Assembly: GCA_944393725.1 (NCBI GenBank)
Contig: CALYBC010000002.1
Coordinates: 1-44,391, forward strand
Reading direction: 5' to 3'
Source: an uncultured Alphaproteobacteria bacterium
Lineage (GTDB): Bacteria > Pseudomonadota > Alphaproteobacteria > RF32 > CAG-239
Length of the DNA: 44,391 nucleotides
The translations under genes and the position numbers were made by a program. A model generated the notes under the pieces. It was not told where the DNA came from and did not search any database. It saw only the letters and a program-made list of their open reading frames with translations. Positions 16,377 through 23,729 of this stretch are shown here, piece by piece. Position 1 is the first letter of the stretch. Every line of letters begins with the position of its first letter.

Positions 16377-16991
16377 TTATTCAGCGTCTTTTAGGTAGTT
16401 AAATCCAACCTCGTTAAAGGTCGGTTCATCCGCACCGATTTCGACACAGATTTGTTTAACTATCTCTTTCCAGGTATTGAGGTCCTGGACGAAGGCTGGA
16501 TTTGCCTCCGCGGAAATCACAATGTGATTTCCTTCCTCCGCCATACCGCAAGAGACGTATACGCCTTTTTCCTGCATGCAGCGGGCGGCGGCCTCTTGCC
16601 ACTTAGCACCTGCCTCAAGAAGAGAGCAATGTGCATAGGCTTCAAAGCCGATGGTAGCCTCTCCAACCCCTGGCAGTCCCACGCTAAGCGTAGTCTGCCT
16701 CAAATCCTTACGAAGCTTCTCAGCTTCGGAAAGGATTTCTTCGGGAGTGCCCTCGGCGCGATATGCACCAACGGGCTCACCTCCTGAAGGGCAACCCCAG
16801 TCGGTGTGATAAACACACACTCCTGGGAGCACCTTGCGACCAAGAGCTGCCGAAACAGCTTCAGCCGCATTTTGCGGGGTAGCAGTGTTACCATCACCCT
16901 GATACCCAGACACAAGTCCGCAGTAAATCAGGGAAGATATTACCTTTGTTGCGTTGTTTTTGTTGCTCAAATTTAAATTTTTCATATGCAT
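16377..16991 (-). CDS. Orphan hypothetical protein, 204 aa
   Basis: Start is ATG 16991 or the in-frame ATG 16985; both lie in the loop or arm of a long palindrome. The product has no signal peptide or membrane segment. It is rich in Ala, Glu, Gly and Cys: seven cysteines, including CGLVSG, GVCVYHTDWGCPSGG, AHCSLL, ARCMQ and YVSCGMAEEGNH. Such a spread could bind metal, but no standard zinc motif is clear. The C-terminal half resembles an alpha/beta sandwich (NHIVISAEANPAFVQDLNTWKEIVKQICVEI, quoted in part). I do not recognise the family. It converges on the 15248 gene, shares its G+C-rich codon use and is likely part of the same acquired or fast-evolving block. Confidence 0.65.
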   Translation of the reverse strand: MHMKNLNLSNKNNATKVISSLIYCGLVSGYQGDGNTATPQNAAEAVSAALGRKVLPGVCVYHTDWGCPSGGEPVGAYRAEGTPEEILSEAEKLRKDLRQTTLSVGLPGVGEATIGFEAYAHCSLLEAGAKWQEAAARCMQEKGVYVSCGMAEEGNHIVISAEANPAFVQDLNTWKEIVKQICVEIGADEPTFNEVGFNYLKDAE

Positions 16992-17003
16992 GAAAATTTA
17001 AAT
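16971..17003 (-). repeat. Palindrome over the start codon of 16377-16991
   Basis: ATTTAAATTTTTCAT (16971-16985) and ATGAAAATTTAAAT (16990-17003) are inverted copies with one extra T, around a 4-base centre. The ATG codons at 16991 and 16985 sit in the turn. It could be an operator, or an RNA hairpin that hides the start. No clear Shine-Dalgarno element precedes it. Confidence 0.6.
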
Positions 17004-17162
17004 CTTCTAACAACTTTGGATTGGCATTTTAACAGTACTCCAATTAAGTAATTACAAAGGTTTTGAATCACAGCCTACTGTACTTCAACTGCGGGGCCAA
17101 AGCAACAAGCCCTTTCCTTTGCAATATTAATTTTCATAATTGCTATTATTACCAATTTACTT

Positions 17163-17253
17163 GTTGTAAGAAGGCACCCCGGGTGATTTAGCGGCATTCG
17201 CCGTAAACTAAGCCGGAGTTGGTTCAATACCGCCAAAGCAGTAACCTTACAAC
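17163..17253. ncRNA. Candidate structured RNA, G+C-rich island closed by an 8-bp stem
   Basis: GTTGTAAG (17163-17170) and CTTACAAC (17246-17253) are perfect complements. Inside are CACC-CCG-GGTG, a TTTA-CGGC-ATTC-GCCG-TAAA hairpin with one bulge, and an ACCGCCAAAGCAGTAACC segment. ACCGCC(A/G)AAGCAGT(A/G)A recurs just outside at 17279-17293. The island stands out from AT-rich flanks and lies upstream of the leftward 16377-16991 gene, so it could be its leader, a free RNA or a mobile remnant. No family recognised; strand uncertain. Confidence 0.35.
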
Positions 17254-17423
17254 GCAACATTTAACCATAATAATAAAAAACCGCCGAAGCAGTGAGATGG
17301 CATAATAATATCTTTTGACTTTTGGTTATATCATATTTTTGCGAGTCGCACAAGGGGTATTTTTTAAAAAAATAGACAAAATCGCCAAATTGACACAATA
17401 AAATTAATATTCCTGAATACAAC
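17254..17423. other. AT-rich remainder of the 16992-17475 gap
   Basis: It contains the second ACCGCC...GCAGT copy, and a copy of the dispersed element with core AAAAAATAGACAAAAT (17367-17382) also seen at 4485. No convincing open frame or tRNA is seen. With the section at 17004-17162, which shows only short AT-rich sequence and the TGAAGTACAGTAG complement (17075-17087), it makes up a noncoding gap of nearly 500 bases. Confidence 0.4.
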
Positions 17424-17452
17424 AAAACACCGCTTTTTTAAGGCGGTGTTTT
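17424..17452 (-). terminator. Terminator after trcR
   Basis: AAAACACCGC (17424-17433) pairs with GCGGTGTTTT (17443-17452) around a 9-base loop. It is bidirectional in form and lies 23 bases after the trcR stop codon on the leftward strand. Confidence 0.9.
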
Positions 17453-17475
17453 TCTACTAATCTATACTCCAATTA

Positions 17476-18309
17476 CTACTTAGCGGCTTTCTTCTTGGCT
17501 GCAGGTTTCTTAGTTGCTGCCTTTTTGGCCGTGGTCTTCTTTGCCGGAGATTTCTTGGCAGTTGTCTTCTTGGAAGTAGCGGCTTTTTTTGCGGTTGTTT
17601 TTTTAACGGTCTTTTTCTCTACAGATTTCTTCGCCGCTTTTTTAGCCGGAGCTTTTTTAACAGCTGTTTTTTTGGCTGTTTTCTTTGCTGAAGTTTTCTT
17701 TGCCGCCGCTTTTTTGACCGCTGCCTTCTTGGGAGCTTTTTTGACCTTTTCTTTCTTTACTTTCTCTTTCTTTACCTTCTCTTTAACCGGTTTGGGCTGT
17801 GAGGCAACCAAAGCTTTCTCAATATCTGATTCGGAACATAAACCGATGGTTACCGGATTCTTCGGACGCAAAGAAGACATTTCTTTGTGCGAACCATCAC
17901 GAATAGAAGATATCGTCCCCTTGGTCGTGCCAATGAGCTTGCAAATAAGAGTATCTTTAATTGTGGGATAATTTTTAACAATCCATAAAATTGCATTGGG
18001 TTTATCCTGTCTTTGCGACGGAGATAAAACCTTTTTGCTCTTTTGATTGCGGAGCTTTACATTGCGTTCCATAGCACAGGCTTCCAAATTTGCCTTTTTA
18101 TCGGCTTCGCAACGGTGTATTTCTTCCCATGTCAACTGACCATTGTCAACGGGGGATAATCCTCTGATGTTGCCCGATACATCACCGTCTGCCATGGCTT
18201 GAATCTCAAGTTCGTGTATTTCGCAAAAAACTGCTATCTGACGAAATGTCAAAGTTGTATTCTCAACCAACCATACGGCCGTTGCTTTGGGCATTAATGG
18301 TGCTGTCAT
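17476..18309 (-). CDS. trcR: TrcR-family (DUF1013) cell-cycle regulator with histone-H1-like tail
   Basis: Residues 1 to about 170 match the alphaproteobacterial DUF1013/TrcR family: MTAPLMPKATAVWLVENT at the start, TFRQIAVFCEIHELEIQAMADG, then RQDKPNAILWIVKNYP, LIGTTKGTISSIRD and NPVTIGLCSESD. The two repeated helix-turn-helix-like halves suggest DNA binding. TrcR proteins are described as transcriptional regulators of the cell cycle. Residues 172-277 are almost only Lys, Ala, Thr, Ser, Val and Pro in AKK/KKTA repeats, like bacterial H1-like proteins (AlgP, HctB). This tail is not a feature I know from the family. It would bind DNA nonspecifically. The start ATG and a terminator are clear. 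Confidence 0.9.
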   Translation of the reverse strand: MTAPLMPKATAVWLVENTTLTFRQIAVFCEIHELEIQAMADGDVSGNIRGLSPVDNGQLTWEEIHRCEADKKANLEACAMERNVKLRNQKSKKVLSPSQRQDKPNAILWIVKNYPTIKDTLICKLIGTTKGTISSIRDGSHKEMSSLRPKNPVTIGLCSESDIEKALVASQPKPVKEKVKKEKVKKEKVKKAPKKAAVKKAAAKKTSAKKTAKKTAVKKAPAKKAAKKSVEKKTVKKTTAKKAATSKKTTAKKSPAKKTTAKKAATKKPAAKKKAAK

Positions 18310-18338
18310 CGCTAAAATCCTTTCTTTGTCTCAAATTA

Positions 18339-18367
18339 TAAAAAAACTATTTTAAGGATAGTTTTTT
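18339..18367 (-). terminator. Terminator after the 18406-19998 gene
   Basis: AAAAAAACTAT (18339-18349) pairs with ATAGTTTTTTT (18357-18367) around a 7-base loop. Mostly A-T pairs, so of moderate strength; it lies between the 18406 gene and trcR. Confidence 0.65.
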
Positions 18368-18405
18368 TATTGCAAATATACAAGTACTTTTTCCCTGATT
18401 TACCA

Positions 18406-19998
18406 CTAATATTTAACTTTATACAACTCCGCATTGGTGTTGGTGCCGCTTAAAAGCTTGTCGCCTAAAAATTCGACCTCATAACCATCACCTTCTAATA
18501 GCTGTGCTATATCTTTTATTGTAATTATCTCATTATTGTATACATGTTCAAAAATGTCCATAACATACTGATTCAAATCACCCTGCTTCTCGCCTTCGGC
18601 TTTGGTAATTGAACAGCAATTCCTCAAAATTATCTGGTCACTGCCGTTTTCATCATTATAGGTGCCGATATCCTTTAGGTACTCTGCGGCAAATTTTATT
18701 GCATCTCTAACTTTATCAAAGTCTACGCTGGTAACGCCTCCGGATTCAACCACTGCTTTACCGCTGTATTTGTCGACCAAATTATTTATTATGGTTTTTA
18801 TGGCCTCACTGCTCTTGTTGGCTATATCTTCTTGATTGCGAATATTTTCGCCCAAAAATTTTAAGTCGCTCTTGATGTTAACTCGGCAGGTTTGCGTATC
18901 ATCTTTTACCGGAGAATTAACGACCACATTGTCGGTTCCTTTCTTTTCGGCCGGTAAGTAATTGCTGCTGACCTCTGGATTGCGTTGTTCTTCCCATTTG
19001 GCAAAAGCTTTGTTTAAAACCTTAGCATAAAGCTTTTGGTCGGTAATTATCTGGTGCATCAAAAAAGCCCCGACACCGGTCAGATAAATGGCAATCTTGT
19101 TGTCGCTGTAGCTTTGTTTGGTTTCGTAAAAGGCCTCCAAATCCGCCTCATCACCATCGGTTATCTTAAAGGCATCATATAAAATGGAATTGGCTTCACT
19201 CATTTTTAACGAACCATAACGCGCAAGCTCTAAACAACCGCCAAAGACCAAAAACTTAACCCCTAATCGCGAGAAACTGTTTTGCAACGCTGAACGAACA
19301 TTTAAATTTGATAGTATCTCACTTAGAAAATATATCAGATATTGCTTATATTCCAAAGGTGCTTCAGGGTATGCACTGGTTTGTAAATTTTTTAAATCAG
19401 AATTAACATTGAATGCTCTAACCAGACTTTGAGCTCTCTCAAAAAATTTTTCTTCGCCTACTTCTTGCTTGTCATCTTTGTCCTGACTTATGAATATATA
19501 CCACGGAATGTTTTTTAATACCAATGGTATTGCCATGGCTAAAAATACAATAAAAAACACCGAAAATAAAAGTGAGCTGTTGTGCTCCTCGCCTACAACT
19601 ATCTCCAGAAGAGGAAATATCAAACCAACAAAAATATTGGCAAATATCAGGCTTACCAGTATCAGGGCAAAAAATTTGATTATCGCCTTATATATGTTGC
19701 GGCGACTGTCGGCAATATCTTGGACAACTTCAGTCGAGTCTTTTTGGTAGTCTATCTTGCTTAAACTTTTTTTGCTACCCTTCTTGTTACTCAAGTTGCT
19801 TATGTATTCTACCGATTCAATATAGGTATTATCGCTGATTTCAAAAGTTTCTTTGATAATCTTTACCTTATTATTGGCGGCTTCCTGTTCTTTGGCTACC
19901 TCATAGGCTTGATGCCTTTGCTCAACGGCAAATCTTTCAACCAACTGCCAGCCCGAACCGTTATCTTTGTATACCTCATAATGAACTATCTTAGTCAT
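18406..19998 (-). CDS. Uncharacterised two-pass membrane protein, 530 aa
   Basis: The N-terminal ~90 residues are soluble (MTKIVHYEVYKDNGSGWQLV), looking like a small beta-sheet domain. Two strongly hydrophobic helices follow, at about residues 105-135 (FFALILVSLIFANIFVGLIF) and 142-170 (LLFSVFFIVFLAMAIPLVL). They imply a hairpin in the inner membrane with both ends in the cytoplasm. The remaining ~350 residues are acidic and helical, with no catalytic motif I recognise. It sits 84 bases downstream of rpmE on the same strand but beyond the rpmE terminator, so it likely has its own promoter. Unknown function. Confidence 0.75.
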   Translation of the reverse strand: MTKIVHYEVYKDNGSGWQLVERFAVEQRHQAYEVAKEQEAANNKVKIIKETFEISDNTYIESVEYISNLSNKKGSKKSLSKIDYQKDSTEVVQDIADSRRNIYKAIIKFFALILVSLIFANIFVGLIFPLLEIVVGEEHNSSLLFSVFFIVFLAMAIPLVLKNIPWYIFISQDKDDKQEVGEEKFFERAQSLVRAFNVNSDLKNLQTSAYPEAPLEYKQYLIYFLSEILSNLNVRSALQNSFSRLGVKFLVFGGCLELARYGSLKMSEANSILYDAFKITDGDEADLEAFYETKQSYSDNKIAIYLTGVGAFLMHQIITDQKLYAKVLNKAFAKWEEQRNPEVSSNYLPAEKKGTDNVVVNSPVKDDTQTCRVNIKSDLKFLGENIRNQEDIANKSSEAIKTIINNLVDKYSGKAVVESGGVTSVDFDKVRDAIKFAAEYLKDIGTYNDENGSDQIILRNCCSITKAEGEKQGDLNQYVMDIFEHVYNNEIITIKDIAQLLEGDGYEVEFLGDKLLSGTNTNAELYKVKY

Positions 19999-20020
19999 CT
20001 CTATAATACCTTGTATAAAA

Positions 20021-20050
20021 AACCTGCACTTATTATAACAAGTGCAGGTT
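20021..20050 (-). terminator. Terminator after rpmE
   Basis: AACCTGCACTT (20021-20031) pairs with AAGTGCAGGTT (20040-20050) around an 8-base loop. The A-run to the left gives a U-run on the leftward transcript. Confidence 0.9.
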
Positions 20051-20082
20051 AATAAATCGTAAGTTATTACTAAACTAAGATA

Positions 20083-20319
20083 TTATTCGGAATCACCGGT
20101 CTTAAGACCAAAAGCACCGAACTTATTCTTAAATTTAGAAAGTTGACCACCGGTATCTACCAAACGACGAACGCCGGTCCATACAGGGTGCGATTTGGGA
20201 TCTACTTCCAAGTTGATTACATCACCGGCCTTACCCAAAGTCGAACGAGTTGTATATTTTTGACCGTCGGTCATTACATAGGTAATCTCATGATAGTCAG
20301 GATGGATTCCTTTTTTCAT
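20083..20319 (-). CDS. rpmE: 50S ribosomal protein L31
   Basis: A 78-residue protein starting [19 protein letters not shown], with HPVWTG near residue 44 and a C-terminal KFKNKFG segment, as in alphaproteobacterial L31. It lacks the CxxC zinc-binding cysteines, so it is the non-zinc form. L31 bridges the two ribosomal subunits. An AGGAG-like site (AGGAGCAATTAAAA) precedes the ATG. Single gene with its own terminator. Confidence 0.95.
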   Translation of the reverse strand: MKKGIHPDYHEITYVMTDGQKYTTRSTLGKAGDVINLEVDPKSHPVWTGVRRLVDTGGQLSKFKNKFGAFGLKTGDSE

Positions 20320-20421
20320 TTTTAATTGCTCCTAATTTCTACATTAAACGCGATAATTTTATGCCCTTATACATTAAGCATTTAAATAACGCAAGCATTA
20401 TTTTAAAATTTTGTATTTTTT

Positions 20422-21477
20422 TTAAATCTCTTCCAATTCTACCGTATTAACTTTATCTGATCCGGCATTAATATTGATAACCTTTATGCTAAAGTTTTTG
20501 TAGCCTTGCTTGAGAAGATAAGTCCTTACGGCAATTGCTCGATTTAAGCTGATTCTTTTGCGTTTAAAACTATCGGTTCCATCCTCAAGATTATATGCAT
20601 AGATAGCTATTTTGCTTTTTTCCATATTTCTAAAATTTTTAACTATGGAATTAATTTGCTTGCCCATCGCAGGTGTGACTTCATCTTCATCTTCGGAAAA
20701 CTTTAGTACATTATCAGACTTTTTATTTACCATCTCCGGTACATTTTCTTCTATCAGAAGTCCTTTGTCTGCTTGAAAAGCTTTGTTGGCCTGAGGATTA
20801 ATTTCTGCTTTTCCGGCATCTTTATCTTCTTTTGATAAAGTAGCCAATGATGAGGGCATATTTTCCGATGAAATTTCTGCAGCAGATTTTGTAGCTTGAT
20901 TATCAGAATTTGGTTCCAGTAATTGTATTATATCGGCAGATGTCTTATCTGTTGTTATTGCTGCTTCACCGGAAAGTGCTGCAGAAATTTCGGCAGCAGA
21001 GAGTGTTTTATTCTCTACTTTCGGAGCAGTTGCAGGTTCCTTATTTGTTACCGGCTCAACGGCGACCACCTCGACCGGCTCGCCAGAGGCTACATATTTG
21101 ACCGGTTCTTCTTGCACTGCCTCAATCTTGCGGGAAACTTCTTGGGTCTTTACAATGTTTTTATCTTTTGCTTCCGGTTTAATTTCCGGTCTGGCTTCCT
21201 CTTTTACTTCGGTCTCTACTTCAGGCTTAACTTCTACTTTCACCTGAGCCGCTTTGGGCCCTTTCTTATCAAAAACAGATGATTTTGATTTAGCAAAAGT
21301 CTTTTTTACGGTCGGTTTGGCTTTTTTGGGCAAAACCGGAAACATCGGTTGAGAAACACCGACATAAGATGTGCCCAATCCGTCCAAAACTGACAAATCG
21401 ACAACAACATTTTCTTCTGCCATCGCAGATACGGAAAACATCATCGCCGTTGTAAAAAAGACCTTTGATAAACGCAT
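20422..21477 (-). CDS. Secreted OmpA-like protein with long charged linker
   Basis: Signal peptide MRLSKVFFTTAMMFSVSAMA with cleavage after AMA. Residues 50 to about 250 are a low-complexity linker rich in Lys, Glu, Pro, Val and Ala (KVEVKPEVETEVKEEARPE). The last ~90 residues resemble a degenerate OmpA/Pal peptidoglycan-binding domain: IAIYAYNLEDGTDSFKRKRISLNRAIAVRTYL (quoted in part), where RISLNRA stands for the RxxSxxRA helix and AY replaces the usual GHTD. The layout suggests a periplasmic or envelope protein bridging to the cell wall. It is the third gene of the efp-suhB-like-OmpA-like run, 15 bases after the suhB-like gene. Confidence 0.75.
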   Translation of the reverse strand: MRLSKVFFTTAMMFSVSAMAEENVVVDLSVLDGLGTSYVGVSQPMFPVLPKKAKPTVKKTFAKSKSSVFDKKGPKAAQVKVEVKPEVETEVKEEARPEIKPEAKDKNIVKTQEVSRKIEAVQEEPVKYVASGEPVEVVAVEPVTNKEPATAPKVENKTLSAAEISAALSGEAAITTDKTSADIIQLLEPNSDNQATKSAAEISSENMPSSLATLSKEDKDAGKAEINPQANKAFQADKGLLIEENVPEMVNKKSDNVLKFSEDEDEVTPAMGKQINSIVKNFRNMEKSKIAIYAYNLEDGTDSFKRKRISLNRAIAVRTYLLKQGYKNFSIKVININAGSDKVNTVELEEI

Positions 21478-21492
21478 TCAAAACCTCCGAAA

Positions 21493-22251
21493 TTATTTGT
21501 TGGTTACGGCAAAAACTTTATCGCTTAAAGATGTGTTGACAGCAACGACACCCTTTGATGCCAAAATATGCTCATCACTGTCATGAATTTCTTTTGAGGA
21601 TAGCGACCATACCTGACCACCGGCCTCTTTTACCAGTAAAATACCGGCGGCAGCATCAAGAACATCTTCACCTTCAAAAACAACCGCTTCCAGTTTTCCC
21701 GAAGCCAAATATGCAAAATCGAGTGCGGTTGAGCCTAAACTTCTTATTGCTGCGGATTTGCCTGCTAACTCACCGGTTGCAGAAACCAACGCAGTACCCA
21801 AATCCTTGCGAGCCGAAACACGCAATCTTTCATGGTTGCGGAAACCTTCTTTAAACGCCCCGTAGCCCTTTTCGGTGAAGTACAAATCGGTAGTGGCTGG
21901 ATTATAAATAACGGCTGAAGTTATTTTGCCTTCAACAACCTCGGCGACGCTTACGGCAAAGTATGGGATACCATGCATGAAATTAACCACACCGTCTAGA
22001 GCCGAAACTACAAAATATGACCCTGAAGGGATTTTGCTTCCGGAAGTAATTACCGCATATTGCGGGCGAGCCTTCTGAAGGCCGTTACGCAACAAACCGA
22101 GCGTTCTTTCTATGGCGGCTTTGGTAAATTCTTCGTGCCCTTTAACCGAAGTTTGCAACTGTTCAATCTCACTAAAGTCGCGCGACAAACCGGCCGCGGC
22201 TTTTTTTACAGTATTGATTAACAGACTCAAATTGGTAGAAATATAAGACAT
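21493..22251 (-). CDS. SuhB-like inositol monophosphatase family protein, probably catalytically dead
   Basis: The fold is clear: SALDGVVNFMHGIPYFAVSVA (83-103, quoted within 20), EKGYGAF, RLRVSARKDL and GSTALDFAYLASGKLEA match alphaproteobacterial SuhB/IMPase proteins. The metal and catalytic residues are largely gone. DPLDGT is SALDGV, so the first Asp and the Thr are lost. The GEE motif region reads ITSGSK, and the VTxxD segment reads FTKAA. Only the Asp of WDxAAG survives, as LDAAAG. The gene is intact and follows efp with a one-base TAATG overlap, as in many relatives. A non-enzymatic role, as known for SuhB in rRNA antitermination, is possible; hydrolase activity is unlikely. Confidence 0.85.
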   Translation of the reverse strand: MSYISTNLSLLINTVKKAAAGLSRDFSEIEQLQTSVKGHEEFTKAAIERTLGLLRNGLQKARPQYAVITSGSKIPSGSYFVVSALDGVVNFMHGIPYFAVSVAEVVEGKITSAVIYNPATTDLYFTEKGYGAFKEGFRNHERLRVSARKDLGTALVSATGELAGKSAAIRSLGSTALDFAYLASGKLEAVVFEGEDVLDAAAGILLVKEAGGQVWSLSSKEIHDSDEHILASKGVVAVNTSLSDKVFAVTNK

Positions 22252-22814
22252 TATTTAGCTCTTTCAACATAAGAGGCATCTGCTGTTGCAACAACGATTT
22301 TATCTCCTACACCAACAAACGGAGGAACGGTTGTTCTGACGCCATTATCCAATATGGCCGGCTTGTAAGATGATGAAACGGTTTGGCCCTTAATAACCGG
22401 CTCGGTTTCAACAACTTCACAGATAACTTGTAACGGCAACTCAACCGATATCGGTTTGCCGTCAATTACACTTACTTTAACTTCCATGCCATCAGTTAAG
22501 AATGGTCTGGAATCCCCTAAGATATCCGACGGCATGGCAAATTGTTCGTAAGTATCACTTTCCATAAAGGTAAGCCCGGTTGCGTCTTCATATAAAAACT
22601 GGCAGTCTTTGGTTTCGACCATCAATTTTTCTACCATATCCTCGGTACGAAATCTTTCGTTGGTTTTGGTGCCTTCTTCAACGGACTTCATTTCGACCTG
22701 CATAAAAGCACCGCCTTTGCCGGGCTTTACAAAATTGGTTTTAATAACCGTCCAGGGTTTGCCCTTATATTCAATTACCCAACCGATACGAATTGATCCT
22801 GCTTGTTGTTTCAT
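22251..22814 (-). CDS. efp: Translation elongation factor P
   Basis: EF-P rescues ribosomes stalled at polyproline stretches. The 187-residue length and three beta-barrel domains fit. The conserved loop KPGKGGAF has Lys33 at the position that is post-translationally modified in many bacteria. FRTEDMVEKL, LYEDATGLTFMESDTYEQ and the C-terminal VVETEPVIKGQT...KPAILDNG stretch are diagnostic. No modification genes (epmA/epmB or earP) lie in the window. It leads the leftward efp-suhB-like-OmpA-like operon. Confidence 0.97.
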   Translation of the reverse strand: MKQQAGSIRIGWVIEYKGKPWTVIKTNFVKPGKGGAFMQVEMKSVEEGTKTNERFRTEDMVEKLMVETKDCQFLYEDATGLTFMESDTYEQFAMPSDILGDSRPFLTDGMEVKVSVIDGKPISVELPLQVICEVVETEPVIKGQTVSSSYKPAILDNGVRTTVPPFVGVGDKIVVATADASYVERAK

Positions 22815-22880
22815 TTTTATACTCCCATTATTTTTAATTGTTATCTTTTTTTCTTAGCAAACTAATATAAACTTCTGTTT

Positions 22881-23390
22881 TTAGCAACCAAAATTTTTAA
22901 AATTTTTTGCCGTTAATATTACAAAATCGACGACATATTCCCCTAAATCTTCTTTACTGCCGTTATAATACAAAGCCGAAGGAATTAAAAATAACTCATT
23001 ATACCATGACAGAATTGATTTATCATGCTCGACATCATCGCCTTGCTTAAAGGCTATAAACTCAGGCTCTATCTCTCCTACAAGCATTGCTTCGTGGCGT
23101 CTTATCGGTATCAAAACACCTAAAGTTTTGTGTTTTAGAGCTTCTCTTAGAGGTTTTAGCTGAGATTTTACCGGTTTTTTTTCATCTAATTCTACAAATA
23201 TCCCGTCAAGATTTTCCCGACGGCAAAATTCCAAACTATCCGCTCCACAGCTTAAAATCATTTTTTGGCTCTGCTTTAATTGCCGTAAAATTTCTGCGTT
23301 TATGTCGGAAGAAACTATATAGCATGATATTTTATCTGACTGCGGTATGCTTCCGCTTTCTGCTCTGGTATCTAATATTATCTGTGGCAT
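22881..23390 (-). CDS. Thiamine-phosphate synthase-like protein (degenerate, 169 aa)
   Basis: The product looks like a shortened TIM-barrel of the ThiE/TenI family: LDGIFVELDEKKP resembles the HADGVHLG strand, and GVLIPIRRHEAMLVGEIEPEFIAF resembles the GxSxHSxxEA...GADYVxFG segment. The phosphate-binding GG motifs and the DDxxxxxxxxADG catalytic core are not evident, and at 169 residues it is shorter than usual ThiE (about 210). It lies 66 bases upstream of efp on the same strand. The name rests on pattern resemblance; it may be a non-thiamine paralogue. Confidence 0.6.
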   Translation of the reverse strand: MPQIILDTRAESGSIPQSDKISCYIVSSDINAEILRQLKQSQKMILSCGADSLEFCRRENLDGIFVELDEKKPVKSQLKPLREALKHKTLGVLIPIRRHEAMLVGEIEPEFIAFKQGDDVEHDKSILSWYNELFLIPSALYYNGSKEDLGEYVVDFVILTAKNFKNFGC

Positions 23391-23488
23391 AATTTGCTTT
23401 ATCTCTTGTAAAAGTTATTCTGCTGTTTATTATGTTGTTACCTGACGATAATACGCGATTATTTTTTAAAGTGAAAGAAAAATAACCA

Positions 23489-23728
23489 ATGGACAATAAA
23501 AATTTTGAATTTACCAAAACTTATGATGCCTTGAGTGAGCTGTCAACACTGATTGCAAACCTTGATACAGCCGTAAAAAATAGAAGTTCTAAGATTGAAA
23601 ATGATAAGAAAAACTTAGAAGCTCAAATTGAAACATACAAACAAAAAAATGATAAATTGGAAAATGCGACCAAACAAGCTCTGCAGAAAATTGATAATAT
23701 CAACAACTTTATAAATGAGGTTTTGTAA
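23489..23728 (+). CDS. Small coiled-coil protein upstream of zapA
   Basis: A 79-residue, charged, almost entirely helical protein (MDNKNFEFTKTYDALSELST...), with heptads through KIENDKKNLEAQIETYKQKNDK. It resembles the small DUF4164-type coiled-coil proteins found just before zapA in alphaproteobacteria, which have been likened to ZapB. It ends one base before the zapA ATG, and its last codons contain the GAGG ribosome site of zapA, so the two are coupled. A role in Z-ring organisation is inferred from context. Confidence 0.8.
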   Translation: MDNKNFEFTKTYDALSELSTLIANLDTAVKNRSSKIENDKKNLEAQIETYKQKNDKLENATKQALQKIDNINNFINEVL

Positions 23729-23729
23729 T

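Noticed and set aside
17230-17293. Glycine-riboswitch-like ACCGCCGAAG motif
   Set aside because: The GGAGAG and CAGGCAAAAGGAC parts of the glycine aptamer are absent, and the downstream gene has no link to glycine.
17495-17971. Hydrophobic 158-codon frame antisense to trcR
   Set aside because: It is the reverse complement of the Lys/Ala repeat tail, which automatically gives Phe/Val/Ala-rich pseudo-membrane sequence; TrcR homology fixes the real strand.
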